A stretch of DNA of 64,000 nt from Paracoccaceae bacterium. Its GTDB lineage: Bacteria > Pseudomonadota > Alphaproteobacteria > Rhodobacterales > Rhodobacteraceae. Of the stretch, positions 18,548 through 27,938 are shown piece after piece; positions within the stretch are counted from its first letter, which is position 1; each line of letters begins with the position of its first letter. The translations under genes were made by a program, and so were the position numbers. Below the pieces are notes generated by a model. The model saw only the letters and a program-made list of their open reading frames with translations. It was not told the origin of the DNA and searched no databases. Location: assembly GCA_028097405.1 (NCBI GenBank), contig JAOHEK010000011.1:1-64000 (forward strand). Reading direction: 5' to 3'.

Positions 18548-20007
18548 TGCTTGTGCAAGATCATGATCGCGCGGGTGGATATTGGGGGGCTGTTTACGCC
18601 TTTTGCGCCACTAAGGGTCTGCAAGTTGTCATCGACGGGCCGGTTGGCTGCGAAAACCTGCCAGTGACATCCGTGTTGCACTATACCGACGGATTACCAC
18701 CGCATGAATTGCCCATTGTCGTCACCGGACTGGGTGAGGAAGAGATGGGATCGGGCACTGAAGAGTCGATGAAGCGGGCTTGGGACGTTCTTGATCCTGC
18801 TTTGCCCGCCGTTGTTGTGACGGGGTCGATATCTGAAATGATTGGCGGCGGTGTCACGCCGCAAGGCACCAATATTCAGCGGTTCTTGCCACGCACGATT
18901 GATGAGGATCAATGGGAAGCCGCTGACCGCGCGATGACATGGATCTTTACCGAATTTGGGATGACCAAAGGGCGGATGCCGCCTGAGAAAAAGCGCGAAG
19001 AGGGGGCTGCCCCACGTATCAATATTCTTGGGCCGATGTATGGCACGTTCAACATGCCGTCCGATTTGGCTGAAATCCGGCGATTGGTCGAAGGTATCGG
19101 CGCTGAAGTCAACATGGTGATGCCGCTGGGCGCTCATGTGGCTGAAATGCGGGGTCTGGTTAATGCAGATGTGAATATTTGCATGTATCGCGAATTCGGG
19201 CGCGGTCTGTGTGAGGTGTTGAAAAAACCATATCTGCAAGCGCCGATCGGTATTGAATCAACCACGAAGTTTTTGCGCACTTTGGGCGAGATGTTGGACC
19301 TCGATCCTGAGCCATTCATTGAACAAGAAAAGCACTCCACGATTAAACCGGTTTGGGATTTGTGGCGCTCTGTCACACAGGATTTCTTTGCCACAGCGTC
19401 TTTCGCAATCGTGGCCAATGAAACCTATACGCGCGGTATTCAGAATTATCTTGAGAACGATCTTGGATTGCCCTGCGCGTTTGCCATCGCCCGTTTGCGT
19501 GGCAAGAAAACTGATAATGACGAGGTGCGCGAGATGATGCACACCAAAAAACCGCTGATCGTTTTGGGGTCCATCAACGAAAAAATGTACCTCGCAGAGA
19601 TGAAAGCGGGCTTCGGCCCAGCACCGTCATTTATTCCCGCGTCCTTCCCCGGCGCTGCAATCCGCCGCGCGACCGGCACACCGTTTATGGGCTACGCGGG
19701 GGCCACATATCTCCTGCAAGAAGTGTGCAACAGCTTGTTTGACGCGCTGTTCCATATCTTGCCGCTGGCGACCGAAATGGATGCCACGCCCGCCACACCG
19801 ACACTGCTGCGTCGTGATTTCCCTTGGGATGTTGATGCGCAATCGAAATTGGATGAAATCGTTGCGACCCATCCAATTCTGACACGTATATCCGCCGCTA
19901 AAACTTTGCGCGATGCCGCTGAAAAGCGCGCACTCGAACATGGGGCAGAGCGGGTCTTTCTAGAGATCGTTCAAGATCTCGAACTCGCTTCGGGAGGAGC
20001 CAAATGA
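18547..20007 (+). CDS. bchZ: Chlorophyllide reductase subunit Z
   Basis: NifK-like subunit of chlorophyllide a reductase. It has 486 aa and starts in a TGATG junction with bchY. The N-terminal [25 protein letters not shown] segment carries the family's cluster Cys, and [14 protein letters not shown] follows. The C-terminal PCP_red-like region ([30 protein letters not shown]) is typical of BchZ. The pufQ start overlaps its stop. The main puf promoter may lie inside the 3' part of this gene, as known in Rhodobacter; this cannot be confirmed by eye. Confidence 0.96.
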   Translation: MLVQDHDRAGGYWGAVYAFCATKGLQVVIDGPVGCENLPVTSVLHYTDGLPPHELPIVVTGLGEEEMGSGTEESMKRAWDVLDPALPAVVVTGSISEMIGGGVTPQGTNIQRFLPRTIDEDQWEAADRAMTWIFTEFGMTKGRMPPEKKREEGAAPRINILGPMYGTFNMPSDLAEIRRLVEGIGAEVNMVMPLGAHVAEMRGLVNADVNICMYREFGRGLCEVLKKPYLQAPIGIESTTKFLRTLGEMLDLDPEPFIEQEKHSTIKPVWDLWRSVTQDFFATASFAIVANETYTRGIQNYLENDLGLPCAFAIARLRGKKTDNDEVREMMHTKKPLIVLGSINEKMYLAEMKAGFGPAPSFIPASFPGAAIRRATGTPFMGYAGATYLLQEVCNSLFDALFHILPLATEMDATPATPTLLRRDFPWDVDAQSKLDEIVATHPILTRISAAKTLRDAAEKRALEHGAERVFLEIVQDLELASGGAK

Positions 20008-20237
20008 CTGATTTTATGAGTGAAATACCAAATAGCAAATCAGACAAAAAGCGAAACAAGCGATCGAAGGTGGAGTACCACGTCTATCTGGCGCTGATCT
20101 TCCTTACAGCCTTGCCGTTTTGCGCGGCTTTTTGGGTTTATGTGCTGATCCGTACGGGAAAACCGCCGGCGCAAGGTCCGATTCAAACTGCCATGAGTGA
20201 GGCGCGTACAATCACGCCGTGCATCTTCTGGGGCTAA
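20004..20237 (+). CDS. pufQ: PufQ, bacteriochlorophyll-related membrane protein
   Basis: Small membrane protein at the head of the puf operon, linked in Rhodobacter to bacteriochlorophyll levels and complex assembly. It has 77 aa: a basic N-terminus ([18 protein letters not shown]), one membrane helix ([20 protein letters not shown]) and a short tail. It overlaps bchZ by four bases (ATGA) and keeps the bchZ-pufQ coupling of the superoperon. Confidence 0.92.
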   Translation: MTDFMSEIPNSKSDKKRNKRSKVEYHVYLALIFLTALPFCAAFWVYVLIRTGKPPAQGPIQTAMSEARTITPCIFWG

Positions 20238-20244
20238 CCAAATA

Positions 20245-20263
20245 CCCCGCGCAGGTTGCGGGG
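20245..20263 (+). other. Hairpin in the pufQ-pufB gap
   Basis: CCCCGC-GCAGGTT-GCGGGG sits 8 bases after pufQ. It is a candidate mRNA-processing stem near the 5' end of the stable pufBA message. There is no U-tract. Confidence 0.55.
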
Positions 20264-20374
20264 GACAAGATCCGCTTATCCTTCGGGTAGTGGAATTAAG
20301 ACAGGGGAGGAGCCCTTGTTGCAACCCAGTCGCGGGGGACGCGCGGCGTCAGTACTTATTCTTAGGAGAAAAAA

Positions 20375-20533
20375 ATGGCTGATAAAACTGACTTGAGCTT
20401 TACGGGTCTGACAGACGAGCAAGCACAGGAGCTGCACACAGTCTATATGAGCGGATTTATGATCTTCACAGCCGTCGCGGTTGTCGCTCACATTCTGACG
20501 TACATCAAACTGCCTTGGTTCTCGTGGTCTTAG
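20375..20533 (+). CDS. pufB: LH1 beta polypeptide PufB
   Basis: Light-harvesting 1 beta chain, 52 aa ([20 protein letters not shown]...LPWFSWS), missing from the ORF track because it is short. It has an acidic N-terminal region, one membrane helix and the bacteriochlorophyll-binding His in VVAHILTY. The C-terminal aromatic LPWFSWS is typical of LH1 beta. The ribosome site TAGGAG lies just upstream. It precedes pufA by 14 bases. Confidence 0.96.
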   Translation: MADKTDLSFTGLTDEQAQELHTVYMSGFMIFTAVAVVAHILTYIKLPWFSWS

Positions 20534-20547
20534 GGAGAATATAGACA

Positions 20548-20712
20548 ATGGCACAGTTTTACAAAATCTGGCTGATCTTCGACCCACGTCGCGTTTTCGT
20601 GGCGCAGGGTGTTTTCCTGTTTTTGCTGGCAGCAATGATTCATCTCGTTCTGTTGAGCAATCCAGAGACAAATTGGTTCGAACGTGCATTTAGCACAGTG
20701 GCCGACGAGTAA
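20548..20712 (+). CDS. pufA: LH1 alpha polypeptide PufA
   Basis: Light-harvesting 1 alpha chain, 54 aa ([20 protein letters not shown]...), also too short for the track. It shows the [12 protein letters not shown] membrane-entry segment, one membrane helix and the bacteriochlorophyll-binding His in [15 protein letters not shown] precedes the start. A strong hairpin follows the stop and separates it from pufL. Confidence 0.97.
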   Translation: MAQFYKIWLIFDPRRVFVAQGVFLFLLAAMIHLVLLSNPETNWFERAFSTVADE

Positions 20713-20727
20713 CTCAGCAACATGACA

Positions 20728-20758
20728 GCTATGGGCGGCGCTGAGTGCCGCCCATAGC
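20728..20758 (+). other. pufA-pufL intercistronic hairpin
   Basis: A perfect 12-bp stem GCTATGGGCGGC/GCCGCCCATAGC with a 7-base loop lies 15 bases after pufA. In Rhodobacter the equivalent hairpins protect the pufBA segment from 3' decay and give LH1 in excess of reaction centres (known). No U-tract follows, so read-through to pufLMX is expected. Confidence 0.88.
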
Positions 20759-20821
20759 AAACCGTTTCAAATCAAACATGACCTCGCGATGCACGCGGCG
20801 TCGTGAGCAGGGAGAAAGAAG

Positions 20822-21652
20822 ATGGCATTGCTCAGCTTCGAAAGAAAATACCGGGTCCGCGGCGGGACACTGGTTGGTGGCGATCTATTCGATTTCTGGG
20901 TGGGTCCCTTCTATGTTGGCTTTTTCGGTGTCACGACGATCTTCTTCGCCGCACTTGGCACATTTCTAATTTTTTATGGCGCAGCACTGGGCGATACTTG
21001 GAACCCTTGGTTGATTTCGATCAATCCGCCGTCATTGGAGGTAGGTCTTGGGATCGCACCTCTGGCTGAAGGCGGTTTGTGGCAAGCCATTACCGTTTGC
21101 GCTACCTTCGCGTTCCTCAGTTGGATGATGCGCGAGGTCGAGATCTGCCGCAAACTTGGCATGGGATATCATGTGCCCTTTGCCTTTAGCATCGCGATTT
21201 TGGCGTATGTCACGCTGGTGATTATCCGCCCAATGTTGCTGGGTGCTTGGGGTCACGGCTTTCCGTATGGTATCTTCAGCCATCTGGATTGGGTGAACAA
21301 CGTCGGATATGCCTACGGCAACTTCCACTACAATCCAGCGCATATGATCGCGATCACGTTCTTTTTCACGACGTGTTTTGCACTGGCGCTGCATGGGTCG
21401 TTGGTCTTGTCCGCGGTCAACCCAGGGCGCGGCAAAACAATGACAACACCAGACCATGAAGACACGTACTTCCGCGATCTGATTGGCTATTCCATCGGAC
21501 CATTGGGCATCCACCGTTTGGGCTTGTTCCTTGCGCTGAGCGCCGTGGTTTGGAGCGCGATCTGCATCGTGATTTCGGGCACCATTTGGTTCGATAGCTG
21601 GGCAAGCTGGTGGGATTGGTACGCTGATCTGCCTTGGTGGCGCGATCTGTAG
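20822..21652 (+). CDS. pufL: Photosynthetic reaction centre L subunit
   Basis: Core reaction-centre subunit binding bacteriochlorophylls, bacteriopheophytin, QB and the iron. It has 276 aa with five membrane helices. The conserved His residues appear in [26 protein letters not shown] (special-pair ligand) and GIHRLGLF (iron ligand), with an acidic DHED near the QB site. AGGGAG lies upstream of the ATG. It follows pufA after the hairpin. Confidence 0.98.
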   Translation: MALLSFERKYRVRGGTLVGGDLFDFWVGPFYVGFFGVTTIFFAALGTFLIFYGAALGDTWNPWLISINPPSLEVGLGIAPLAEGGLWQAITVCATFAFLSWMMREVEICRKLGMGYHVPFAFSIAILAYVTLVIIRPMLLGAWGHGFPYGIFSHLDWVNNVGYAYGNFHYNPAHMIAITFFFTTCFALALHGSLVLSAVNPGRGKTMTTPDHEDTYFRDLIGYSIGPLGIHRLGLFLALSAVVWSAICIVISGTIWFDSWASWWDWYADLPWWRDL

Positions 21653-21666
21653 GAGAGGAATGAAAA

Positions 21667-22593
21667 ATGGTTGAATATCAAAATATCTTCACGCAGGTAC
21701 AGGTCCAAGGCCCGGCAGAGATGGGCGTTGATCCAAATGGCACACTTGCAAAAGAGCGGACCAACAGCACAAGCTTTTCCAAGCTCGCGGGCTTGTTTGG
21801 CAACGCGCAATTGGGGCCGATTTATTTGGGCACCTTTGGTGTCGTATCGTTGGCCACAGGCTTTATATGGTTCTTTATTATCGGCATGAACTACTGGGCA
21901 CAGGTCGACTATTCGCCTGCGCTGTTCCTGCGCGAACTTTTCTGGCTCTCGCTCGAACCGCCGGCGGCTGAATACGGTTTGGGCATGGCGCCGCTGGATG
22001 AAGGTGGCTGGTGGGTTATCGCATCGTTCTTCTTGCTGATCTCCGTCATCTCATGGTGGATCCGCACCTATCTGCGTGCCGAAGAACTTGGCATGGGTAA
22101 GCATGTCTCATGGGCGTTTGCCTCTGCGATCTGGTTGTTTCTGGTGCTTGGTTTGATCCGGCCTATCATGATGGGGTCATGGGAAGAGGCGGTGCCTTAC
22201 GGCGTGTTCAGCCATCTTGACTGGACCAACCTGTTCTCGCTGACCTACGGCAACCTGTTCTACAACCCGTTCCACGCGCTAAGCATCGCGTTCCTTTATG
22301 GATCAGCTCTGCTGTTTGCGATGCACGGTGCGACCATTCTGGCGGTCAGCCGTTACGGCGGCGAGCGTGAGATCGAACAGATCGTGGACCGTGGTACTGC
22401 GTCCGAGCGTGCCGCCTTATTTTGGCGCTGGACCATGGGTTTCAATGCCACAATGGAAGGCATTCACCGCTGGGCTTGGTGGTTTGCGGTTTTGACAACG
22501 CTGACTGGCGGCATCGGAATTCTGCTGACTGGGACAGTCGTCGATAACTGGTTTATTTGGGCACAAGAGCATGGCTATGCACCGCTTGACTAA
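21667..22593 (+). CDS. pufM: Photosynthetic reaction centre M subunit
   Basis: Second core subunit of the type II reaction centre, 308 aa, with five membrane helices. Landmarks are [40 protein letters not shown] with the special-pair His, the [31 protein letters not shown] segment with the iron-ligand His, and the QA pocket. AGGAGAGG is upstream of the start. pufX follows after 29 bases. Confidence 0.98.
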   Translation: MVEYQNIFTQVQVQGPAEMGVDPNGTLAKERTNSTSFSKLAGLFGNAQLGPIYLGTFGVVSLATGFIWFFIIGMNYWAQVDYSPALFLRELFWLSLEPPAAEYGLGMAPLDEGGWWVIASFFLLISVISWWIRTYLRAEELGMGKHVSWAFASAIWLFLVLGLIRPIMMGSWEEAVPYGVFSHLDWTNLFSLTYGNLFYNPFHALSIAFLYGSALLFAMHGATILAVSRYGGEREIEQIVDRGTASERAALFWRWTMGFNATMEGIHRWAWWFAVLTTLTGGIGILLTGTVVDNWFIWAQEHGYAPLD

Positions 22594-22622
22594 GCGTTGC
22601 ATCCCAAGAGAGGAATAAGATT

Positions 22623-22862
22623 ATGAGCGACAATCACGACTATCTGGGAACAAGCGACAACCCAAAACTGCGCTTAAGCGCTGATGTACTTATGTTGATG
22701 CTGAAGGGGGCGAGCTATGCCGCAATCTTCTGTCTGGCGCTCTGGTTCATCTTGGCAGCCATACATTGGGTGGGTCTGCTATTGCCCGAAGACTCTCGTT
22801 TTCGACCAGACCCAACACCATTCTCGTTCCATATGAACGATCAACAGAACACGATCGTTTAA
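22623..22862 (+). CDS. pufX: PufX, LH1-RC core complex protein
   Basis: Small single-helix protein that opens the LH1 ring for quinone exchange in Rhodobacter-type core complexes. It has 79 aa: a soluble N-terminus (MSDNHDYLGTSDNPKLRL), one helix (MLKGASYAAIFCLALWFILAAIHWVGLLLP) whose MLKGA...GxLLP frame matches PufX, and a short tail. It stands where most roseobacters carry pufC, and no tetrahaem cytochrome gene follows. Sequence conservation in PufX is weak, so position and topology are the main evidence. Confidence 0.85.
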   Translation: MSDNHDYLGTSDNPKLRLSADVLMLMLKGASYAAIFCLALWFILAAIHWVGLLLPEDSRFRPDPTPFSFHMNDQQNTIV

Positions 22863-22873
22863 ACAACTTCCTT

Positions 22874-22889
22874 TGGGCCATCTTTGGCC
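22874..22889 (+). other. Hairpin after pufX
   Basis: GGGCCA-TCTT-TGGCCC lies 11 bases after the pufX stop. A second, longer inverted repeat (CAGTTTCGGA ... TCCGAAAACTG, 22898-22938) follows. Either may end or trim the puf mRNA; neither has a clean U-tract. Confidence 0.55.
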
Positions 22890-22962
22890 CGAAGAACCCA
22901 GTTTCGGATTTTTCGTCCCTTGAATGTCCGAAAACTGTTGGGGCCGTGAGGTTCTGACATTT

Positions 22963-23031
22963 CCCGTTGGCTACGGGAGGCAGATGTCGAGATGTCGTAA
23001 GACATGCGCCATCTGTCCCCCGGCCAACGGG
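22963..23031 (+). ncRNA. Nested stem-loop element between pufX and dxs (possible puf 3'-UTR sRNA)
   Basis: Three stems fit inside one another: CCCGTTGGC (22963-22971) with GCCAACGGG (23023-23031); GGCAGATG (22979-22986) with CATCTGTC (23010-23017, one G-U pair); and ATGTC/GACAT around GTAA (22992-23005). The gap has no ORF. In Rhodobacter sphaeroides the sRNA PcrX is cut from the puf 3' UTR downstream of pufX and dampens puf expression (known), so this is a candidate equivalent. A cis-acting dxs leader is the other possibility. Confidence 0.5.
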
Positions 23032-23061
23032 TCCTAACTTCCGCGCGAAAGGGCTGCTGAT

Positions 23062-24945
23062 ATGACCTCTCTGCTTGATAAGATCGCCGGTCCGTCCGAC
23101 CTCAAAAGTTTCAGTGATGCCGATCTGTCAAAGCTCGCGGATGAGCTGCGCACAGAGGTGATCGAAGCTGTTGCCACGACTGGCGGACATCTTGGGTCCT
23201 CGTTGGGTGTGGTAGAGTTGACGGTCGCGTTGCACGCCGTCTTTGACACGCCACGTGACAAATTGATCTGGGATGTTGGGCACCAATGTTATCCCCATAA
23301 GGTGCTGACAGGCCGACGCGCCCGGATGAAGACGCTGCGTCAAGAAGGCGGAATATCCGGGTTCACCAAACGCAGCGAAAGCGATTTTGATCCCTTTGGT
23401 GCCGCGCATTCGAGTACGTCTATATCCGCGGCACTTGGGTTCACCGTTGCACGCGATATGGGCCAGCCCACGGGTGATGCCGTGGCGATCATCGGTGATG
23501 GATCGATCAGTGCCGGCATGGCCTATGAAGCGATGAACAACGCGGGCGCCGAAGGGCGCCGGATGTTCGTGATCTTGAATGACAATGAGATGAGCATCGC
23601 ACCACCCGTCGGTGCCATGTCGCAATATATGTCGCGGCTTTCCAACACGCCATTGGGCGCATTGGGTGAGACTTTCGAGGCCGTGCTGCCCGGCCCGTTG
23701 CGCGATCATGCACGCCGTGTGCGCGCGCTTGTCACCGGGTCATCAGCATCTAGCGGGACGATGTTCGAAGAGCTTGGGTTCGATTATATTGGACCGATCA
23801 ACGGCCACGACATGGACCAGCTGCTGACCGTTTTGCGCAGTGCCCGCACTCGGGCCACGGGGCCGGTATTGATCCATTGCTGCACAGTCAAGGGCAAGGG
23901 TTACGCGCCGGCTGAGACATCTGCCGATAAGTATCATGGCGTGTCCAAATTCAACGTGTCCAGCGGTGAACAGGCAAAATCGAGTTCAAACGCCCTAAGC
24001 TACACCAAGGTGTTTGGCCAAACATTGACCCGTATTGCAGCCCAAGATTCCAAAATTGTTGGGATCACTGCGGCGATGCCCTCGGGCACGGGCATGGACA
24101 TTTTTTCGGACCGCTTTCCAGAACGGATGTTTGATGTGGGTATCGCGGAACAGCATGGTGTGACCTTTGCTGCGGGCTTGGCGGCAGGCGGGCTTAAGCC
24201 GTTCTGCGCGATTTATTCAACGTTTCTGCAACGGGGATACGATCAGATTGTGCATGACGTCGCATTGCAAAATTTACCCGTGCGATTTGCGATTGACCGT
24301 GCAGGCCTTGTTGGCGCTGATGGTGCGACACATGCTGGTGCGTTTGACGTGGGCTACCTGTCAATTCTGCCGAATATGACCGTGATGGCCGCATCTGACG
24401 AGGCTGAGCTTGTCCATATGGTCGCCACCGCTGCAGCCCATGACGCAGGCCCAATCGCGTTCCGGTATCCGCGTGGTACTGGAACGGGCGTTACTATTCC
24501 GGACACGGGCACAGTGCTGGAAATCGGCAAGGGTCGTATTGTTCGCGAAGGATCAGACGTGGCGATCCTGTCCTTTGGTGCGCACCTGACCGAGAGCTTG
24601 AAAGCAGCCGATCTGATGCAGGCCCAAGGTGTAACCACCACAGTGGCAGACGCACGTTTTGCCAAGCCGCTCGATCATGCGCTGATCCGTCAGTTGATCA
24701 CGCACCACAAGGCGCTGGTCACGATTGAACAAGGATCACAAGGCGGGTTTGGCGCCATGGTCCTACATTATCTGGCAAACGAAGGCGTGTTGGACGGGAA
24801 CGTCGCAGTACGCACGATGACGCTACCGGACCGCTATATTGACCAAGCCGCTCCTGACGCGATGTATGCGGATGCCGGTTTAACGGCTGTCGATATCGCG
24901 GCGACGGCGATGCAGGCGATCAACAAATTGCCCGCCCGCGTCTAA
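23062..24945 (+). CDS. dxs: 1-deoxy-D-xylulose-5-phosphate synthase
   Basis: Thiamine-diphosphate enzyme that starts the MEP isoprenoid pathway, feeding carotenoids and the phytyl tail. It has 627 aa. The TPP motif [18 protein letters not shown] is near residue 147, the [16 protein letters not shown] segment is near residue 68, and the transketolase pyrimidine and C-terminal domains follow (around [13 protein letters not shown]). It lies 199 bases after pufX in the same direction. Its location beside puf is conserved in Rhodobacter-type PGCs. Its stop overlaps that of convergent idi. Confidence 0.97.
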   Translation: MTSLLDKIAGPSDLKSFSDADLSKLADELRTEVIEAVATTGGHLGSSLGVVELTVALHAVFDTPRDKLIWDVGHQCYPHKVLTGRRARMKTLRQEGGISGFTKRSESDFDPFGAAHSSTSISAALGFTVARDMGQPTGDAVAIIGDGSISAGMAYEAMNNAGAEGRRMFVILNDNEMSIAPPVGAMSQYMSRLSNTPLGALGETFEAVLPGPLRDHARRVRALVTGSSASSGTMFEELGFDYIGPINGHDMDQLLTVLRSARTRATGPVLIHCCTVKGKGYAPAETSADKYHGVSKFNVSSGEQAKSSSNALSYTKVFGQTLTRIAAQDSKIVGITAAMPSGTGMDIFSDRFPERMFDVGIAEQHGVTFAAGLAAGGLKPFCAIYSTFLQRGYDQIVHDVALQNLPVRFAIDRAGLVGADGATHAGAFDVGYLSILPNMTVMAASDEAELVHMVATAAAHDAGPIAFRYPRGTGTGVTIPDTGTVLEIGKGRIVREGSDVAILSFGAHLTESLKAADLMQAQGVTTTVADARFAKPLDHALIRQLITHHKALVTIEQGSQGGFGAMVLHYLANEGVLDGNVAVRTMTLPDRYIDQAAPDAMYADAGLTAVDIAATAMQAINKLPARV

Positions 24946-25472
24946 GGCGCAGCCATTGCCCCAAATATCATGTCACTGTGTCGCGCCATGTAAATGTGCA
25001 GCCACGGTGTGAAGGCGGCGGGTGTCGCTTTCAGTTGCGCCCTTAAGTCGGTGTGTGACACCCATCTGGTTGCCATCACTTCGTCGGGGTTTGGCGCTAT
25101 CGATAGATCGCCAAGCGCCTCGCCCACGTAAACATCAACCACCTCATGTTCGATCAAACCACCGCCCACATCGGCGCGGTATTCGACCTGACCGCGATGA
25201 TGCAGCGGAAGTTTCGTGATCCCCAGTTCCTCGTTCAAACGACGCGGCGCGCAGGTATCCGGCGCTTCGTTCCAATCTGGATGCGTGCAACAGGTGTTCG
25301 CCCAAAGACCGGGCGTGTGGTATTTGCCCATGGCGCGTTGTTGAATCAGAATACGTTCGCTCGACATAACAAAGACCGATATCGCTTTGTGTTTGAGGCC
25401 CCGCAGATGCGCCTCGAGCTTTTCGACGGGTTGCAAATTGCCATCGACCCAAGCAGGAATCATGATCGCCAT
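24942..25472 (-). CDS. idi: Isopentenyl-diphosphate delta-isomerase
   Basis: Type I IPP isomerase (Nudix fold) interconverting IPP and DMAPP to supply prenyl precursors. It has 176 aa, with the catalytic Cys in [10 protein letters not shown] and a Nudix-like RLNEELGI. It is coupled to bchP by a one-base TGATG overlap. A start three codons in (MIPAWVDG) is possible. Last gene of the leftward bchG-pucC-bchP-idi unit. Confidence 0.95.
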   Translation of the reverse strand: MAIMIPAWVDGNLQPVEKLEAHLRGLKHKAISVFVMSSERILIQQRAMGKYHTPGLWANTCCTHPDWNEAPDTCAPRRLNEELGITKLPLHHRGQVEYRADVGGGLIEHEVVDVYVGEALGDLSIAPNPDEVMATRWVSHTDLRAQLKATPAAFTPWLHIYMARHSDMIFGAMAAP

Positions 25473-26650
25473 CAGACGCGGGTTTCTGACACCATACGGG
25501 TCAGATGCGCGAGGTTCTTAAGTCCAATCTTAAGGTGCGCCATCGGCCGGGCCTTGATCAGGCGCTTGTTCATGTAAGCCTCAAACGTGAGACGTTGCAC
25601 GTCGACGTCATGGCAAAGCGACACAAAACGTTCGCGCCGCTCGTCGCTGCGGTAATAAGCGTTTTGCATCGCGCCAAGAACTTTGAAGACCGATTTATGT
25701 TCCCGCATGAATAGCTTGCGCGCGAGTTGAAGATCCTTGACGCGGCCCGTAGACAGATAGGCGCTTGCCGCGGTTGCCGCGACACGACCACCCAACATGG
25801 CGTAATAAATCCCTTCGCCTGATGACGGGGCGACAACACCAGCCGCATCACCTGCAATAATAACATCATGGCCGTTGTCCCATTTGTCCATGGGATGCAG
25901 TGGAATGGGTGCGCCTTCGCGGCGCAAGGTTTTGCAATCGGTCAACCCGTGAGCGGCGCGGATATCCGCAGTGGCTTTTTTCAAGTCCACCCCGTCAATG
26001 CCGGTGCCCATGCCGATGCTTGCAGATTTTCCGTGTGGGAAAATCCAACCGTAGAAATCAGGAGAGATCGCGCCGTCGTAAATCACGTCGCAGCGCAGGG
26101 GGTCGTAGTCGGCGCTTAGAGCAGGGGCCTCGATAATCTCGTGATAGGCGATGACGTATGGGATTTTGTCGCCGCCGGGGATTTCGGCTTTGGCGACTTT
26201 AGACCGCGCACCGTCTGCGCCGATGATCAGCCTGGTCGCAAGGCTGCATTCTTCGCCTGTCTCCTTACTGCGGTAAATGACCCTTGTTTGGCCTGCGTCG
26301 CGGGCGATCCGCAGGAATGTTCCGGTTACGCAAACAGCGCCAGCTTCTTTGGCGCGTGCGCGCAGAAACGGATCAAAGTCCTTGCGATCTACCATTCCCA
26401 CAAATCCGTTTTCGATCGGGATATCAACCTTGCGCCCCGTGGGCGAAATCATTCGTGCGGTATTCACTTTGGCGACCAGTTGATCTTCGGGGATCGCAAA
26501 ATCTTCAATAGCGCGTGGTGGGATCGCACCGCCGCAGGGTTTGATCCGACCGTCACGGTCGATCATCGCGACCTTTTTTCCAGACCTTGCCAGATCGTCC
26601 GCTGCTGTGGCGCCTGACGGCCCCCCTCCGATCACGACGACATCATACAT
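25472..26650 (-). CDS. bchP: Geranylgeranyl reductase BchP
   Basis: FAD-dependent reductase that saturates the geranylgeranyl tail of bacteriochlorophyll to phytyl. ATG 26650 (MYDVVVIGGGPSGATAADDLARSG) starts at the Rossmann motif and has GGAGAA eight bases upstream; the track start adds 12 spurious residues. The protein is about 392 aa. RIKPCGGAIPPRAIEDF and the GDAAGVVAPSSGEGIYYAMLGG flavin-binding segment identify the family. It starts one base after the stop of the pucC-like gene. Confidence 0.95.
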   Translation of the reverse strand: MYDVVVIGGGPSGATAADDLARSGKKVAMIDRDGRIKPCGGAIPPRAIEDFAIPEDQLVAKVNTARMISPTGRKVDIPIENGFVGMVDRKDFDPFLRARAKEAGAVCVTGTFLRIARDAGQTRVIYRSKETGEECSLATRLIIGADGARSKVAKAEIPGGDKIPYVIAYHEIIEAPALSADYDPLRCDVIYDGAISPDFYGWIFPHGKSASIGMGTGIDGVDLKKATADIRAAHGLTDCKTLRREGAPIPLHPMDKWDNGHDVIIAGDAAGVVAPSSGEGIYYAMLGGRVAATAASAYLSTGRVKDLQLARKLFMREHKSVFKVLGAMQNAYYRSDERRERFVSLCHDVDVQRLTFEAYMNKRLIKARPMAHLKIGLKNLAHLTRMVSETRV

Positions 26651-26651
26651 G

Positions 26652-27938
26652 TTATTCTCCGGGGACCATTGCGGCGGGCCTGACATCCCGCGGGGTTTCC
26701 AATACGCGCGCAGCCATCATGGCGGCGGCGAGAAAAAGGGCAGCCTCAAACGCAAAGACAGCACCAAATGCCGGGCCATCGGCTGCGAAATTTCGGGCGA
26801 TATCGACAAGGACTGCACCTGTGAGGCCGCCAAAGCCCGCAGCGATGGCCTGTGCTGCACCCCAAAGCCCCATTCGGGTACCTTCACGCTGGCCGCGCCC
26901 ATCCGATGCCAAGGCCATCATTGCGCCAATCGCGGCGACGGCGAACATGCCGTTGAAGAAGCCCAATGCGACGACGAGAGTGGTGAAGTTCAGTGCGCTA
27001 TATGCAAACCCCGTCATGCTGATCAGGGCAAGGACCGTGCATGACCCAAGACATCCGGCCATGATCCAAGATCGCAGCGCGCCAATTTTCAATCCAGTGG
27101 CCACAATGCCGACGGTCAACATCCCGACGAACACACCACCGTTTTGCGCACCGCTCAGCGTTGTGGATTGGCCCGGTGTAAAACCAAAAACAAGGCCTGC
27201 GTAAGGCTCTAGGATCAGTTCCTGCATGAAATAGGCGTTCATAGACAAAAACACGAACAGGGTGAAGTTGCGGGTCTTTGGCTCTGCCCAAACCTCGCGC
27301 ATGCCTTCCATGAACGGGGTTGAAGGTTCGGGGCGCATTGGCGTCACACGAGCCTCGATCTTGCCGATGGCTGTGATTGTTAACAGCACAGCACCTGTGA
27401 CGATCACAGCCACAACGCTCATCAAGCGTTGTGGCGAATAGGGATCTAGGAATTGCCCCGCAAGGCCGGCTGTCATGGCGATGCCAAAGATCATCATCAG
27501 CCAAGTGATTGTCGCGGCGGCTGCGCGGCGATGGGGTGCGGTGGCCGTGGCCAATAAGGCCAGCAAGGATGTACCCGACGCACCAACGCCAATGCCGATC
27601 AGCCCATATGACGCGATCGATAGGCCGAGTGCCGCTCCAAAATTCTTTGCAAACAGCGTGACGGCAAAGGCCGCACCTAATCCACCGGCAGCAAGGATCA
27701 CCATGCCGCCAATAATCCAGCGCGTGCGGTTGCCGCCCGTGTCAGACGTGAACCCCCACCGTGGCCGCGACAATTGAATGCCGTAGTGCAAACCGACCAA
27801 TGCGCCGGGCAGAAGTGCGGGTAACGCGAATTCTACAACCATCAAGCGGTTCAGCGTTGATGTGGTCAGCACAACGATCGCGCCCAGTGCCATTTGCACC
27901 AAACCAAGACGCGCGATTTGTCCCCAAGACAGCATCAT
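26652..27938 (-). CDS. PucC-family membrane protein (bch2-type, between bchG and bchP)
   Basis: Major-facilitator-type protein of the PucC/LhaA/Bch2 family, 428 aa, with about 12 membrane helices. Members assist light-harvesting complex assembly or bacteriochlorophyll delivery (family knowledge; this copy's role is inferred from position). Typical segments are STLNRLMVVEFALPALLPGALVGLHYGIQLSRPRWGF at the start and EPYAGLVFGFTPGQSTTLSG in the middle. It overlaps bchG by four bases. It is distinct from the longer lhaA at 37898-39325. Confidence 0.9.
   Translation of the reverse strand: MMLSWGQIARLGLVQMALGAIVVLTTSTLNRLMVVEFALPALLPGALVGLHYGIQLSRPRWGFTSDTGGNRTRWIIGGMVILAAGGLGAAFAVTLFAKNFGAALGLSIASYGLIGIGVGASGTSLLALLATATAPHRRAAAATITWLMMIFGIAMTAGLAGQFLDPYSPQRLMSVVAVIVTGAVLLTITAIGKIEARVTPMRPEPSTPFMEGMREVWAEPKTRNFTLFVFLSMNAYFMQELILEPYAGLVFGFTPGQSTTLSGAQNGGVFVGMLTVGIVATGLKIGALRSWIMAGCLGSCTVLALISMTGFAYSALNFTTLVVALGFFNGMFAVAAIGAMMALASDGRGQREGTRMGLWGAAQAIAAGFGGLTGAVLVDIARNFAADGPAFGAVFAFEAALFLAAAMMAARVLETPRDVRPAAMVPGE

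Noticed and set aside
18899-18912. TTGAT-GAGG-ATCAA, a perfect FNR-box-like palindrome
   Set aside because: Inside the bchZ coding region, not near a promoter or operon start; likely chance.
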